Source: JAXLRU01 sp046330935 (GTDB lineage: Bacteria; Actinomycetota; Actinomycetes; Actinomycetales; Kineosporiaceae). From it: a DNA stretch of 64,000 nucleotides. The position numbers and the translations under genes were made by a program. The DNA lies in NCBI GenBank assembly GCA_046330935.1, contig JAXLRU010000013.1, positions 1 through 64,000 of the forward strand, given 5' to 3'. Shown piece by piece: positions 7,831 to 15,985 of this stretch (the stretch's first letter is position 1; each line of letters opens with the position of its first letter). A model generated the notes under the pieces. That model was not told the origin of the DNA. It saw only the letters and a program-made list of their open reading frames with translations, and ran no database searches.

Positions 7831-9117
7831 GTGCCGCCGCGCCAGCCCTCCCGCCCCGACCCGGGCGACGCCGCGCCCGTCGGCCTGGACGAGCTGACCG
7901 GCGAGGTCGGCGTCCTCACGCTGTACCGGCAGGTCTTCGCCGTCCTCGCGCGCGAGTCGGGCGCGATGATCGTCGATCCGGAGACCCTCGACGTCGACGA
8001 GGCGATCCTCGAGGTGTTCGCCGAGGCGGGCAGCGAGGGCCTGACGCTGGAGCAGGTGGTGGCGCAGTGCCCGGGCCATCGCAGCGGCATGGTCGCCCGG
8101 CGGTTCGAGGTGCTGCGCGCCTACGGGGCCATCGCGCGCGTCGTCGACCGGGCCCACGAGCGCTACCACCGGGCCGCGTTCGCCCCCTACGTGATGCTGC
8201 TGTTCCTGCGCCGTGTGGCTGAGCAGGGCGGGCAGGCCGAGCTGCACCACCTGCTCACCCTGGAGGGCCAGCACGTGCGCGACCCGGGGGCGGGCGCGGA
8301 CGACGGGCGGACGAGCGTGCGTCGGCTCACGCAGGTGTTCCGGCTGCTCGCGCACCAGATCGCGGGCCTGACGATCGCGGCGCCCGTGGCCGACCTGCGC
8401 GAGAACGCGCAGCTGCTGTGGGGCAACCGCGAGCTGATCCGGCAGGCGGAGGACGTGCACGGCGCCGTGCTGTCGCGCTGGCCCGACCTCGACCGCGAGT
8501 GCGCCTGGCTGCGGGCGGCGCTGGCCGGGTACGGCGACGCCTCCGACGCCGCAGCCGCCCGGTTGATCGAGCAGGCGGGGTCGACGCGCGCCCTGGGCCT
8601 GCTGCCCGCCGAGACGTGGCGGACGTTCGCCCGCACCGCCGACGTCGACCGCCTGGCCTCGGTGCTCGACGGTTTCCTCTTCGACGCCCCCGCCCCGTAC
8701 CTGCCCGCGCACGCGCTGGCCGAGGCGGTGGACAGCGCCCGGCTGACCGGCCCGGCGCGCACGCCCCCGCCGCGCGCGCAGGCCGAGGAGGCGCCGCCGG
8801 AGCGGGCGGACGCCGACGACGCCACGGAGCTGCGCGCGGCCCTCGAGGCGGCGCTGGCCGGGCGGGACGCCGTCGACGTCGAGTCGCTGCTCGGCGAGGC
8901 CGGGGACTGGGCGGGTGCGCGCCGCCTACTCGCCGCCGTCACCGCCGCACACCACCATCCCGACCTCGAGGCCCGGCTGAGCTGGGGTGACGGCCTCGTC
9001 GTCGACCTCGACGGTGCCCCGTCGTGGTCCTCGCGCGGGTCGCTGACGGCGTCCGCTCCCGCTCCCGCTCCGGCGGCTCGTCGGCGCCGCCGTCCCGACG
9101 GTGAGGGGGCGCAGTGA
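7831..9117 (+). CDS. Uncharacterised protein with N-terminal winged-helix-like region; possible kleisin-like subunit
   Basis: 428 residues, soluble. Residues ~45-130 look like a winged helix (AILEVFAEAGSEGLTLEQV, then FEVLRAYGAIARV). They are followed by a long helical region containing RLTQVFRLLAHQIAGLTIAA and LLWGNRELIRQAEDVH, a variable acidic/Pro stretch near residue 310, and a basic Ala/Arg-rich tail. I do not recognise a named family. The combination of N-terminal wHTH, helical middle and two coupled downstream wHTH-type genes resembles MukF/JetA-type kleisins, and an SMC-like ATPase is encoded 7 kb downstream; this link is inference. The stop overlaps the next start as GTGA. A second reading is an unrelated DNA-binding protein. 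Confidence 0.6.
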   Translation: MPPRQPSRPDPGDAAPVGLDELTGEVGVLTLYRQVFAVLARESGAMIVDPETLDVDEAILEVFAEAGSEGLTLEQVVAQCPGHRSGMVARRFEVLRAYGAIARVVDRAHERYHRAAFAPYVMLLFLRRVAEQGGQAELHHLLTLEGQHVRDPGAGADDGRTSVRRLTQVFRLLAHQIAGLTIAAPVADLRENAQLLWGNRELIRQAEDVHGAVLSRWPDLDRECAWLRAALAGYGDASDAAAARLIEQAGSTRALGLLPAETWRTFARTADVDRLASVLDGFLFDAPAPYLPAHALAEAVDSARLTGPARTPPPRAQAEEAPPERADADDATELRAALEAALAGRDAVDVESLLGEAGDWAGARRLLAAVTAAHHHPDLEARLSWGDGLVVDLDGAPSWSSRGSLTASAPAPAPAARRRRRPDGEGAQ

Positions 9118-9683
9118 ACGCCCAGGAGACCGCCCTGTGGTGGGCGCGGTTGCGCTCCGGCGGGCCGCAGCAGGTGGCGCCGGGCGTGCCGTCGCCGGGT
9201 GCCGCGGGCGGCGTCCGGCGGCTCGTCGAACCCGACGGCGGGGCGATCTGGCTGGTGCCGGTGGTGCCCGAGACATCGGGGCCCGCGGTGCTCGCCGAAC
9301 TCGGCCTGCCCGCGCTGACCGCCGAACAGCCCAATGACACTGCCCGGGTCCTCGCCGCCGTCCTGCGCTGCTGCTGGCCCGACCCTGCCGCCGCGCTGTG
9401 GCCGGGGGTGCCGGCGTCGTTCGCGGCGGTGGCGTCGGTGCTGCGCGGGATGGTCGACCGCGACCCGGCGGCGTTCCACCGGGCGTGCGTGGGCGCGATC
9501 CGGCGCCTCGACGTCGCGCGCTGGGTGCTGTGGGACGAGTCCGCGCGCGTCGTGCGACTGGGCCCGCGCGTCGCGCAGTGGACCCCCGCCGACCTCACCG
9601 TGCTGCGCCAGCTCTACCGCGCGATGCCCGCGCCCGCCGCCGACGCGGTGGTCGTGCTGCCCGAGGACGGGGACGGCGAGTGA
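9114..9683 (+). CDS. Uncharacterised 189-residue protein, possible KITE/MukE-like partner
   Basis: The GTG at 9114 overlaps the previous stop (GTGA), and the stop overlaps the next GTG in the same way, so expression is tightly coupled. The C-terminal half has a short wHTH-like pattern: FHRACVGAIRRLDVARWVLW followed by RVVRLGPRVAQWTPADLTVL. Helix, wing and a trailing Leu-rich helix are of the size seen in KITE proteins (MukE, ScpB, JetB). The N-terminal half is Pro/Gly-rich with WLVPVVPETSG. No catalytic motif is visible. The assignment rests on operon position and fold impression only. Confidence 0.55.
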   Translation: MNAQETALWWARLRSGGPQQVAPGVPSPGAAGGVRRLVEPDGGAIWLVPVVPETSGPAVLAELGLPALTAEQPNDTARVLAAVLRCCWPDPAAALWPGVPASFAAVASVLRGMVDRDPAAFHRACVGAIRRLDVARWVLWDESARVVRLGPRVAQWTPADLTVLRQLYRAMPAPAADAVVVLPEDGDGE

Positions 9684-10480
9684 GCGACGACGTGACGATC
9701 GACGAGACGGACGACGTCGTGCCCGCGGCTGCGGAGGTCGTGCCCGCGGACGTGACGCCCGACGAGGTGGTGGCCGACGTCGTCGGCGGGGGCCTCGGCG
9801 AGCTGGCCGAGCGGCAGCGCGACGAGGTGCTCGCGGCGGTGGCGGCGGTGGAGCACTCGCCGCAGCCCGTGCACGAGGCGGCGCTGCTGGCGCTGCGCGA
9901 CGCGACGCTGCGCCGGCACGTGTCCGCAGCGCTGAAGCGGGTGGGGCGCACCCTGGTGCCGGTACCGCCGAATCGCTGGACGTCGGGCTACCGCGACGAC
10001 GTGGTCGCCGAGCTCACGTCGGCGCCCGACCCGTGGCAGCCGATGCCCGCGATCGACCGGGCGGTGCTGGTGCTCGTGCTGATCCACTCGGTGGCGATCC
10101 CGCGCAGTCTGGGAGCGCTGGACGGCGACGCGTGGACGTCGGCGCACCCGACGCCGCTGGAGGAGATCGCCCGGTACGCGCAGCTGCCGCGCGGGCAGGT
10201 CCGCGCCGCACTCGCCCGCCTGCGCGCGGCAGGGCTCGTGCAGCCGGCGATGGAACGCTCGGTGCCCGCCGGCAAGCCCGGGGGATGGGCCGGCTCCGCC
10301 GCGTCTGCCCAGGGCACCTCCTACCTGCCCGGGCCGCAGCTGCACCGGCTCACGCCCGCCGCCCGCCGTCGGCTGCAGGAGGAGCTGATCCTCGCCGCCG
10401 GGCCCGACACGCCCCTGGCTGCCGCGATCCGCGCGCGCCGCGGCACGAGCTCGGTCGGTACGGCTGCGTCCGGCGACTGA
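9680..10480 (+). CDS. Uncharacterised wHTH protein, third gene of the coupled operon
   Basis: 266 residues starting at GTG 9680 inside the preceding stop. The first ~45 residues are acidic and low in complexity (Asp/Glu/Val/Ala). The middle holds HVSAALKRVGRTLVPVPPNR and a helical block around AIDRAVLVLVLIHSVAI. The C-terminal third is a clear winged helix: LEEIARYAQLPRGQVRAALA then RLRAAGLVQPA, with a long Gly-rich wing and a final RLTPAARRRLQEEL helix. It probably binds DNA or bridges a complex. No nuclease or TOPRIM motif is seen, so it is not a JetD/MksG-type subunit. A hairpin follows at 10497-10532. Confidence 0.55.
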   Translation: MSDDVTIDETDDVVPAAAEVVPADVTPDEVVADVVGGGLGELAERQRDEVLAAVAAVEHSPQPVHEAALLALRDATLRRHVSAALKRVGRTLVPVPPNRWTSGYRDDVVAELTSAPDPWQPMPAIDRAVLVLVLIHSVAIPRSLGALDGDAWTSAHPTPLEEIARYAQLPRGQVRAALARLRAAGLVQPAMERSVPAGKPGGWAGSAASAQGTSYLPGPQLHRLTPAARRRLQEELILAAGPDTPLAAAIRARRGTSSVGTAASGD

Positions 10481-10496
10481 ACCTCCGCGGGAGGGC

Positions 10497-10532
10497 ATCG
10501 CCGGGTCCACCCCTCACCCCTCCGCCGGCGAT
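10497..10532 (+). terminator. Hairpin after the three-gene operon
   Basis: ATCGCCGG (10497-10504) pairs with CCGGCGAT (10525-10532) across a 20-base loop, 17 bases after the operon's last stop. Confidence 0.5.
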
Positions 10533-10718
10533 CCGGCTTGACCGACGGTCGGTGCCGATCAACGGCCCAGGGCACGGCGTGTCGCAGATCGCGCGTCGGT
10601 GACGTGCGTTGTCGCCGGGTGACCCGTTCCGATCCGCGACGGCATGTCCTCGCGCGGGGGTCGGCCACGTCGTCAGGATGAGAGGCGGCGACGGCCCGCC
10701 CGCGGAGGAAGGAACGAC

Positions 10719-11450
10719 ATGCCCTACCTGATGCTCGTGCGCGCACCGGAGACCCCCGACTCGGAGGTCGAAGAGCCGACCCAGCCCGAGCCGACCGAGC
10801 CGACTGCGCTGAGCGAGCCGACCGAGGCCGAGGACACCGAGCCGGTCTCGTGGCTGGAGTTCGCGGGCGACCGCTGGATCACGGGTGAGCGGCTGCGCCC
10901 GTCGCAGGACGCGACGTGCGTGCGCGTCCGGGAGGGGAAGACGCTGATCTCCCACGGCCCGTTCGTCGAGGTGGGCGAGCAGATCGCGGGATTCGACCTG
11001 CTCGCGGTCGAGACGGAGGAGGAGGCGGTCGCGATCGCCGCCGCTCACCCGGTCGCCCAGATCGGCGCCCTGGAGCTGCGGGAGCTGCGGATGCTGGAGG
11101 GCGACCTGGACCCGTGGACGGGCGCTCCGATCGACTACGTGATGCTCATGGCCCGCGAGGCCGCGACGCCGGCCGAGGAGTTCGACGACGACGGGTGGCT
11201 CGATCGGTGGCTGGCGCTGGACGTCAGCCGCGGCGGCGCCCCGACGGCCCCGCCCGCCGAGGCCGTCACGGTACGGGTGCGCGACGGGCAGACGCTCGTC
11301 ACGCGCGGCCCGTTCGCCGAGCTGCAGGAGTACGTCGACGGCTACGACCTGATCCAGGCCCCCGATCTCGACACGGCCATCGCCGCCGCCGCGACGCACC
11401 CGAGCGCGCGCCTCGGCGTCATCGAGATCCGCCCGGTGTGGCCGTTCTGA
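10719..11450 (+). CDS. Tandem YCII/DGPF-domain protein, partner of an ECF42 sigma factor
   Basis: 243 residues holding two YCII-related (DGPF) domains. Each has the core pattern of a G(E)xL-type strand followed by HGPF (LISHGPFVEVGEQIAGFDLL) or RGPF (LVTRGPFAELQEYVDGYDLI). The first copy carries an odd acidic insert built of EPT repeats after residue ~20. The ATG at 10719 has a strong ribosome-binding site (GGAGGAAGG). DGPF proteins are the standard neighbours of ECF42 sigma factors; their biochemical role is unsettled. The next gene starts inside this one (GTG 11438), so the two are coupled. Confidence 0.85.
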   Translation: MPYLMLVRAPETPDSEVEEPTQPEPTEPTALSEPTEAEDTEPVSWLEFAGDRWITGERLRPSQDATCVRVREGKTLISHGPFVEVGEQIAGFDLLAVETEEEAVAIAAAHPVAQIGALELRELRMLEGDLDPWTGAPIDYVMLMAREAATPAEEFDDDGWLDRWLALDVSRGGAPTAPPAEAVTVRVRDGQTLVTRGPFAELQEYVDGYDLIQAPDLDTAIAAAATHPSARLGVIEIRPVWPF

Positions 11451-12730
11451 GCAGCGGGCCAGGCGCCGTCCCGCCCCAGCAGGCCGGGACGGCGCTGGCC
11501 GTCGCCTTCGCGCAGGAGTGGGGTCGCGTCGTCGCGACCCTGATCCGCGTCACCGGCGACTGGTCGCTGGCCGAGGACGCCGCCGCCGACGCCTTCGCCG
11601 CCGCCGCGCGCCGCTGGCCCGTCGACGGCGTCCCCGACCGCCCCGGCGCCTGGCTGACGACGACTGCCCGCAACGCGGCGCTGGACCGCCTGCGCAAGCG
11701 CCGTACCGAGGAGCGCACCCTGGCCGGGTCGACGACCGTCCCCGAGGGGGAGGACCCGATGGACGACGCGCTCGCCGAGCTCGTCGACGGCTCTGCTCGA
11801 CTCGGCGAAGCCGACATCCCCGACGACCGCCTCCGCCTCGTCTTCACCTGCTGCCACCCCGCGCTGCTGCCCGAGGCCCGGGTGGCCCTGACCCTGCGCA
11901 CCCTCGGCGGGCTGGAGGTCGCCGAGATCGCGGCGGCGTTCGGGGTGGGCGAGCACGCGATGGCCAAGCGCCTCGTGCGGGCCCGCGGCAAGATCGCGCA
12001 TGCCCGCATCCCGTACCGGGTGCCCGCGGCGGCGGACCTGCCCGAGCGGCTGGACGCCGTCCTCGCCGTCGTTTACCTGATCTTCACCGAGGGGTACGCG
12101 CCGACGGGCGGGGACGACGTCGTCCGCGTCGACCTGTGCGCGCAGGCGCTGCGGCTCGGCGAGGCCCTGGCCGAGCTGATGCCCGCCGACGGTGAGGTGT
12201 GGGGCCTGCTCGCCCTGATGCGGCTGCACCACTCCCGGCGCGACGCCCGTGCGGACGCCGACGGCGTGCCCGTGCCGATCGACGAGCAGGACCGCAGGCG
12301 GTGGGACGCGTCGGCGATCCGCTCCGGCCTCGCCGCGCTGGACCGGGGGCGGGCGGCGGCGCGGGAGAACGGCCACGGCCCCTACCTGCTGCAGGCCGAG
12401 ATCGCCGCGTGCCACGCGACCGGTGCCGACCCCGACCGCATCGTCGCGCTGTACGAGGCGATGGTGGGCATCGCCCCGTCGCCGCACGCGCGCCTCGCGC
12501 ACGCCGTCGCGGTGGGCCGGGCGAGGGGAGCGCAGGACGGGCTCGCGGCGCTCGATGCCCTGGACGCCGCTGGCCTGCCGCCGCACCTGCTGCCCGCCGC
12601 CCGCGCCGACCTGCTGCGGCGGGCGGGGCGCGATGCCGAGGCCGCCGTCGCCTACCGCGAGGCCCTGGCGCTGGCGCCCGAGGGGGCGGCGCGGCGGTTC
12701 CTGACCCGGCGCAGCGGGCAGCCGGCCTGA
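11438..12730 (+). CDS. ECF sigma factor, ECF42-like with long C-terminal TPR-type extension
   Basis: 430 residues. Region 2 is WGRVVATLIRVTGDWSLAED followed by DRPGAWLTTTARNAALDRLR. Region 4 is LTLRTLGGLEVAEIAAAFGV. The remaining ~240 residues are helical, including AVVYLIFTEGYAP and repeats rich in Ala/Leu, the DUF6596/TPR-like tail typical of ECF42. These sigma factors have no dedicated anti-sigma factor, and the tail is needed for activity (established for the group). GTG 11438 overlaps the YCII gene by 13 bases. A possible autoregulatory promoter of the TGTCG-spacer-CGATC type lies at 10610-10634. Confidence 0.9.
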   Translation: MAVLSSGPGAVPPQQAGTALAVAFAQEWGRVVATLIRVTGDWSLAEDAAADAFAAAARRWPVDGVPDRPGAWLTTTARNAALDRLRKRRTEERTLAGSTTVPEGEDPMDDALAELVDGSARLGEADIPDDRLRLVFTCCHPALLPEARVALTLRTLGGLEVAEIAAAFGVGEHAMAKRLVRARGKIAHARIPYRVPAAADLPERLDAVLAVVYLIFTEGYAPTGGDDVVRVDLCAQALRLGEALAELMPADGEVWGLLALMRLHHSRRDARADADGVPVPIDEQDRRRWDASAIRSGLAALDRGRAAARENGHGPYLLQAEIAACHATGADPDRIVALYEAMVGIAPSPHARLAHAVAVGRARGAQDGLAALDALDAAGLPPHLLPAARADLLRRAGRDAEAAVAYREALALAPEGAARRFLTRRSGQPA

Positions 12731-12733
12731 GCC

Positions 12734-12772
12734 GGGTGCGCAGCGAGGGGCCATTCCCCCCGCGGCGCACCC
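12734..12772 (+). terminator. Hairpin after the sigma factor gene
   Basis: GGGTGCGC (12734-12741) pairs perfectly with GCGCACCC (12765-12772). It sits immediately after the TGA at 12728-12730 and before the glycosyltransferase ribosome-binding site. Confidence 0.55.
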
Positions 12773-12802
12773 ACCTCACGAGTGGGGTAGGAGAATCCGG
12801 GC

Positions 12803-13927
12803 ATGTCGCGCCTGCTGGTCTCCGCCGTGGGCGGCTGGGGCCATGTCCGCCCGCTGCTCCCGCTCGCCGTCCTCGCCCGGCAGCGCGGGCACGACGTCCT
12901 GGTCACCGCGTCGGCCGCGCACGGCCAAGCCGTGCGCGCCCACGGCCTGGCCTTCGCCGCCAGCGGCAAGGACCACCAGGCGTACCACTCCGAGCTGGAC
13001 GTCCGCCCGATGGAGGAGGAACGGGCGGCCCTCGGACGCGGCTTCGGCGGGCCGTGGGCGCAGGCCCGCGCCGACGACGTGACGGCGCTCGGTCGCGACT
13101 GGCGCCCCGACGTGGTGATCCGGGACGAGGTCGACTTCGGTGCCTGCGTGGCGGCGGAGGTGCTCGGCGTGCCGCACGCGTCGGTCGTGGTGCTGGCCGC
13201 GGGCGACATGATCGTCGAGCGGCACGTCCGCGCGCCGCTGGAGGCGTTGCGCGCACGCGCGGGGCTGCCGCCCGAGCACGGCATGACCATGCTGACCCGC
13301 CACCTCGTGCTCGCCCCGTTCCCGCCCGCCCTGCGCGACCCGGCCGACCCGCTGCCCCCGCAGACCGTCCACTACCGGCCCGGGGACGTCCCCCGCGACA
13401 ACCCCGACCACGACGAGGGCGCCACGGCGTACCTCACCCTCGGCGCCGTCTTCGCCACCGAGTCCGGCGACCTGCTGGCCCGCGCGGCCGCCGGCGTGGC
13501 GCAGGTCGCCGACAGGGTCGTCGTCGCCGCGGGTCGCGACACCGACCTCGCCACCCTGGCCGGCCTGCCCCCGCACGTGCAGGTGCACGCCTTCGTCGAC
13601 CAGGCGGCGACGCTGGCGTCCGCCGACGCCGTCCTCTGCCACGCCGGTTCCGGCACGGTGCTCGAGGCGCTCGCCCACGGGCTGCCGCTCGTGCTCCTGC
13701 CGATGGGCGCCGATCAGCCGCTCAACGCTGCGCGGTGCGAGCAGCTCGGCGTCGCCGTCGTGCTCGACCCGACGGAGGTGACGCCGGACGAGGTCGCCCG
13801 CGCCGTCCGCCACCCGCTCACCGACCAGCGCTTGCGCGAGGCTGCACGCGCAGTGGCCGAGCAGTGGCGTGACCTGCCCGGCCCCGACGCCGCCCTGGAC
13901 GCCGTCGAGCGCCTGACCGCGGGCTGA
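12803..13927 (+). CDS. GT1/MGT-type glycosyltransferase (macrolide-glycosyltransferase-like)
   Basis: 374 residues with the GT-B fold typical of UDP- or NDP-sugar transferases acting on small molecules. The N-terminus has SAVGGWGHVRPLLPLAVLAR. The C-terminal sugar-nucleotide site is CHAGSGTVLEALAHGLPLVL followed by PMGADQPLNAARCEQLG, the usual HxGxGT and D(Q/N)xxNA signatures. The ATG at 12803 has GTAGGAGA upstream. No biosynthetic cluster surrounds it, so the acceptor is unknown; detoxifying glycosylation is as plausible as natural-product decoration. Confidence 0.88.
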   Translation: MSRLLVSAVGGWGHVRPLLPLAVLARQRGHDVLVTASAAHGQAVRAHGLAFAASGKDHQAYHSELDVRPMEEERAALGRGFGGPWAQARADDVTALGRDWRPDVVIRDEVDFGACVAAEVLGVPHASVVVLAAGDMIVERHVRAPLEALRARAGLPPEHGMTMLTRHLVLAPFPPALRDPADPLPPQTVHYRPGDVPRDNPDHDEGATAYLTLGAVFATESGDLLARAAAGVAQVADRVVVAAGRDTDLATLAGLPPHVQVHAFVDQAATLASADAVLCHAGSGTVLEALAHGLPLVLLPMGADQPLNAARCEQLGVAVVLDPTEVTPDEVARAVRHPLTDQRLREAARAVAEQWRDLPGPDAALDAVERLTAG

Positions 13928-13939
13928 GCGCGTCGAGGC

Positions 13940-14329
13940 TCAAGCGGGCGGCCGGTCTCCGGGGCGGATCCGGCGCACGGGGCGGACGGCGATCAGCGCC
14001 ACTCCCACCCCCGCGAGCAGCAGGCCGACCAGAGGTGCACGCAGGGCGATGTCGACGACGACGGGACTGATCGGTGCAGGTGTCTCCGCCGGGCGGTCCG
14101 GGTCGGGATCCGAGACGAGCAGGATCACCAGCAGGACCCACGCCAAGCCGGAGAACACGAGGGCGAGGACGCCGAGCACCAGCAGCGGGACGTCGACGGC
14201 TCGCCGGTTGGGCCGCCAGCTCGTGCCGTCGAACCGCTCCCGGCCGTCGGCGCTGACCGCGGCCAGCCACGCCGTTCCGTCGTGCCACCACTTGCGGTCG
14301 GGGGAGTGCCCGGTCCTCGACGCCCGCAC
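13940..14329 (-). CDS. Small membrane protein with WWHDG motif
   Basis: 129 residues when started at GTG 14329, chosen because CGGGAGGATC lies just upstream. The first ~40 residues carry two Trp-Asp-Gly units (RKWWHDGTAWLAAVS and RFDGTSWRP), the short motif common in actinobacterial membrane proteins (DUF2510-like). Two hydrophobic segments follow: LLVLGVLALVFSGLAWVLLV and LVGLLLAGVGVALIAV. The function is unknown. A ~78-bp copy of its 5' end lies 1.1 kb away at 15364-15441. Confidence 0.7.
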   Translation of the reverse strand: MRASRTGHSPDRKWWHDGTAWLAAVSADGRERFDGTSWRPNRRAVDVPLLVLGVLALVFSGLAWVLLVILLVSDPDPDRPAETPAPISPVVVDIALRAPLVGLLLAGVGVALIAVRPVRRIRPGDRPPA

Positions 14330-14547
14330 CCCGATCCTCCCGTCGCTCGATCGACGACAGCGTGCCATGGCTGGGCGGTCCGGGTCGGCAAGACGCCACC
14401 CGCTACCTTTCCGGTCGAAAGACAGGTGAGTGCTGCGCGAGCTGGGCACGACTCCGGCTGATCGAGGCAACGGTCAGGGGCCAGAGTGTCGGCGCGCACG
14501 AACCGCGCTGCCCGGCGTCCCGGGCCATCGTCTCTGTGAGGTCTCGT

Positions 14548-15039
14548 ATGTCCTTGTCCCTGCGCGCCCGTCGCGGCGCCGCCGTCGCGCTGCTCGCGGC
14601 CGCCCAGATCGCCGTCCTCGGAGTGGCCTCCGCCGACGCCGCCGCCTGCCGGTCCTACTCCTGCAACGGTCTCGACCCGCAGGCCACGACGAACAGCGCC
14701 GGTCAGCCCTGCTCGGCCGACGCCGTGACCCGCCAGTCGTTCCTCGACGGGCGCGGCTACCTGATCGAGCTCCGCTACTCGTCCAGCTGCAACGCGATGT
14801 GGGCGCGGGCGAAGGTGCCCTACGCGAAGCCGGGGGAGACCTGGTACCCGACCGCCTGGCTCCAGCTGCAGCGCTACGACTACGCGGACTACTCCACCGG
14901 GAAGATCGACGAGGTCCAGATCTGGTTCGGGTCCACGTGGACCAAGATGAACGTCAACGTGGGCTGGTTCCGTGCGTGCCTGGTCAACAGCCCCGACGCC
15001 CGGCCGAACCGGACCACGCAGTGCACGGCTCGCGCCTGA
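14548..15039 (+). CDS. Secreted DUF2690 protein
   Basis: 163 residues with a Sec signal peptide (basic start MSLSLRARRG, hydrophobic core, cleavage near ASADAAA|C). The mature part opens with CRSYSCNGLDPQATT and has paired Cys and IELRYSSSCNAMWARAKVP, the pattern of DUF2690, a secreted actinobacterial family sometimes found attached to XRE regulators. ATG 14548 is chosen for the signal peptide; GTG 14536 is in frame upstream. Six Cys suggest three disulfides in the exported protein. Confidence 0.8.
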   Translation: MSLSLRARRGAAVALLAAAQIAVLGVASADAAACRSYSCNGLDPQATTNSAGQPCSADAVTRQSFLDGRGYLIELRYSSSCNAMWARAKVPYAKPGETWYPTAWLQLQRYDYADYSTGKIDEVQIWFGSTWTKMNVNVGWFRACLVNSPDARPNRTTQCTARA

Positions 15040-15080
15040 CCTGAGCCGTTCGCGCAGCCGTCTCGTCCTGACGCCTTCAG

Positions 15081-15262
15081 GACCGGCTGGCCGGCCTCGC
15101 GGCGTTCGTCATCGTCCGCGGCATGGTGCGCCGCATCCGCGCCACCGCCGACACCCTCCGCCAGGTGGCCGATGGTGACCTCACCACCAGGGCCGCGGTC
15201 GCGGGCCGCGACGAGATCGGCCAGATGGCCGGGCGCTGAACAGCACCTTGGGTACCGTCCAG
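15081..15262 (+). pseudogene. Remnant of a methyl-accepting chemotaxis protein (HAMP domain)
   Basis: This stretch translates as a HAMP domain: end of a transmembrane helix (LAGLAAFVIVRGMVRRI), then TADTLRQVADGDLTTRA and GRDEIGQMAG. A one-base deletion at ~15233 then shifts to ALNSTLGTVQ, after which homology stops. There is no start codon, sensor domain or signalling domain. It is a decayed piece of a chemoreceptor gene between the DUF2690 and NYN genes. No other chemotaxis gene is in the window. Confidence 0.75.
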
Positions 15263-15363
15263 CAGCCCGACCTGCGCCGCCCAGCGGGCGAGGTCGAAGG
15301 CGAACGGGGTGACCCATGAGGGGGATCCGCAGGGACGTCCGCGTGGTCGGGGTCGGGGTCCGA

Positions 15364-15441
15364 GCTCACCGCCGCCAGCCACGTCGTCCCGTCGTGCCAC
15401 CACTTCCGGTCCCGCGAGTGACCGGTCCTCGCCGCCCTCAC
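15364..15441 (-). repeat. Imperfect ~78-bp direct copy of the WWHDG gene 5' end
   Basis: On the minus strand this reads VRAARTGHSRDRKWWHDG and TTWLAAVSSD, closely matching the start of the gene at 13940-14329 (whose equivalent bases are 14252-14329). GTG 15441 overlaps the NYN stop. The open frame continues to 15181 (86 codons) but loses the membrane segments, so it is probably a truncated paralogue. It adjoins the HAMP remnant. Confidence 0.7.
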
Positions 15442-15854
15442 CGCGAGCCGCCGGACCCGCCGTCCAGCGCGTCGCGCAACCAGCCCGCGCCGCGCACACC
15501 CGCGCCGAGCGCCTCGACCCGCCGCCTCAGCCCCCGGTCCGACGTCACCACCGTCACGACCTCCCCGTCGTCCACGCGTGCGGCCACGACCGCGACGATC
15601 GCGTCGTCCCCCGAACCGTCGGCGCGGACCAGGGTGATCCCCGGCACGCCGTCCGGCGCGGCGTCGCGGGCCCGGCCCTCGAGGACGACGACGACATCGC
15701 CCACAGGGCTGCCGACGCCGTCCAACCCCTCGGTCGGTACACGCGCCAGCTCCGCCAGCAGCCACTCGGTCGCGCCCCGCCGGTCCCGCCACCACCCGTC
15801 CGGGCGCGCAGCGACGACGTTCGCGGCGTCGACGACGAGGACGGGCGTGGGCAT
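15438..15854 (-). CDS. NYN-domain (PIN-like) RNase-type protein, YacP-like
   Basis: 138 residues. The N-terminus VLVVDAANVVAARPDGWWRD carries the first acidic residue of the NYN/PIN active site. VVVVLEGRARD and DGSGDDAIVAVVAA supply further acids, and VVTSDRGLRRRVEALGAGV is the final conserved block. YacP-like NYN proteins are predicted or proven endoribonucleases of rRNA/mRNA metabolism; the acidic residues here fit a metal-dependent nuclease. ATG 15854 is the start. Confidence 0.82.
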   Translation of the reverse strand: MPTPVLVVDAANVVAARPDGWWRDRRGATEWLLAELARVPTEGLDGVGSPVGDVVVVLEGRARDAAPDGVPGITLVRADGSGDDAIVAVVAARVDDGEVVTVVTSDRGLRRRVEALGAGVRGAGWLRDALDGGSGGSR

Positions 15855-15985
15855 GCAGGCGATCGTGGCAGACGGAGCCGGATCGGACGTTGTGTGTGCC
15901 AGCCCACAGAACGTGGCGGCGTCGCTGCCTAGCGTCCGTGATGTTCGCCGCGGAGCCGCCGCGTCGCCGTCCCGAAGCAGGTGCC

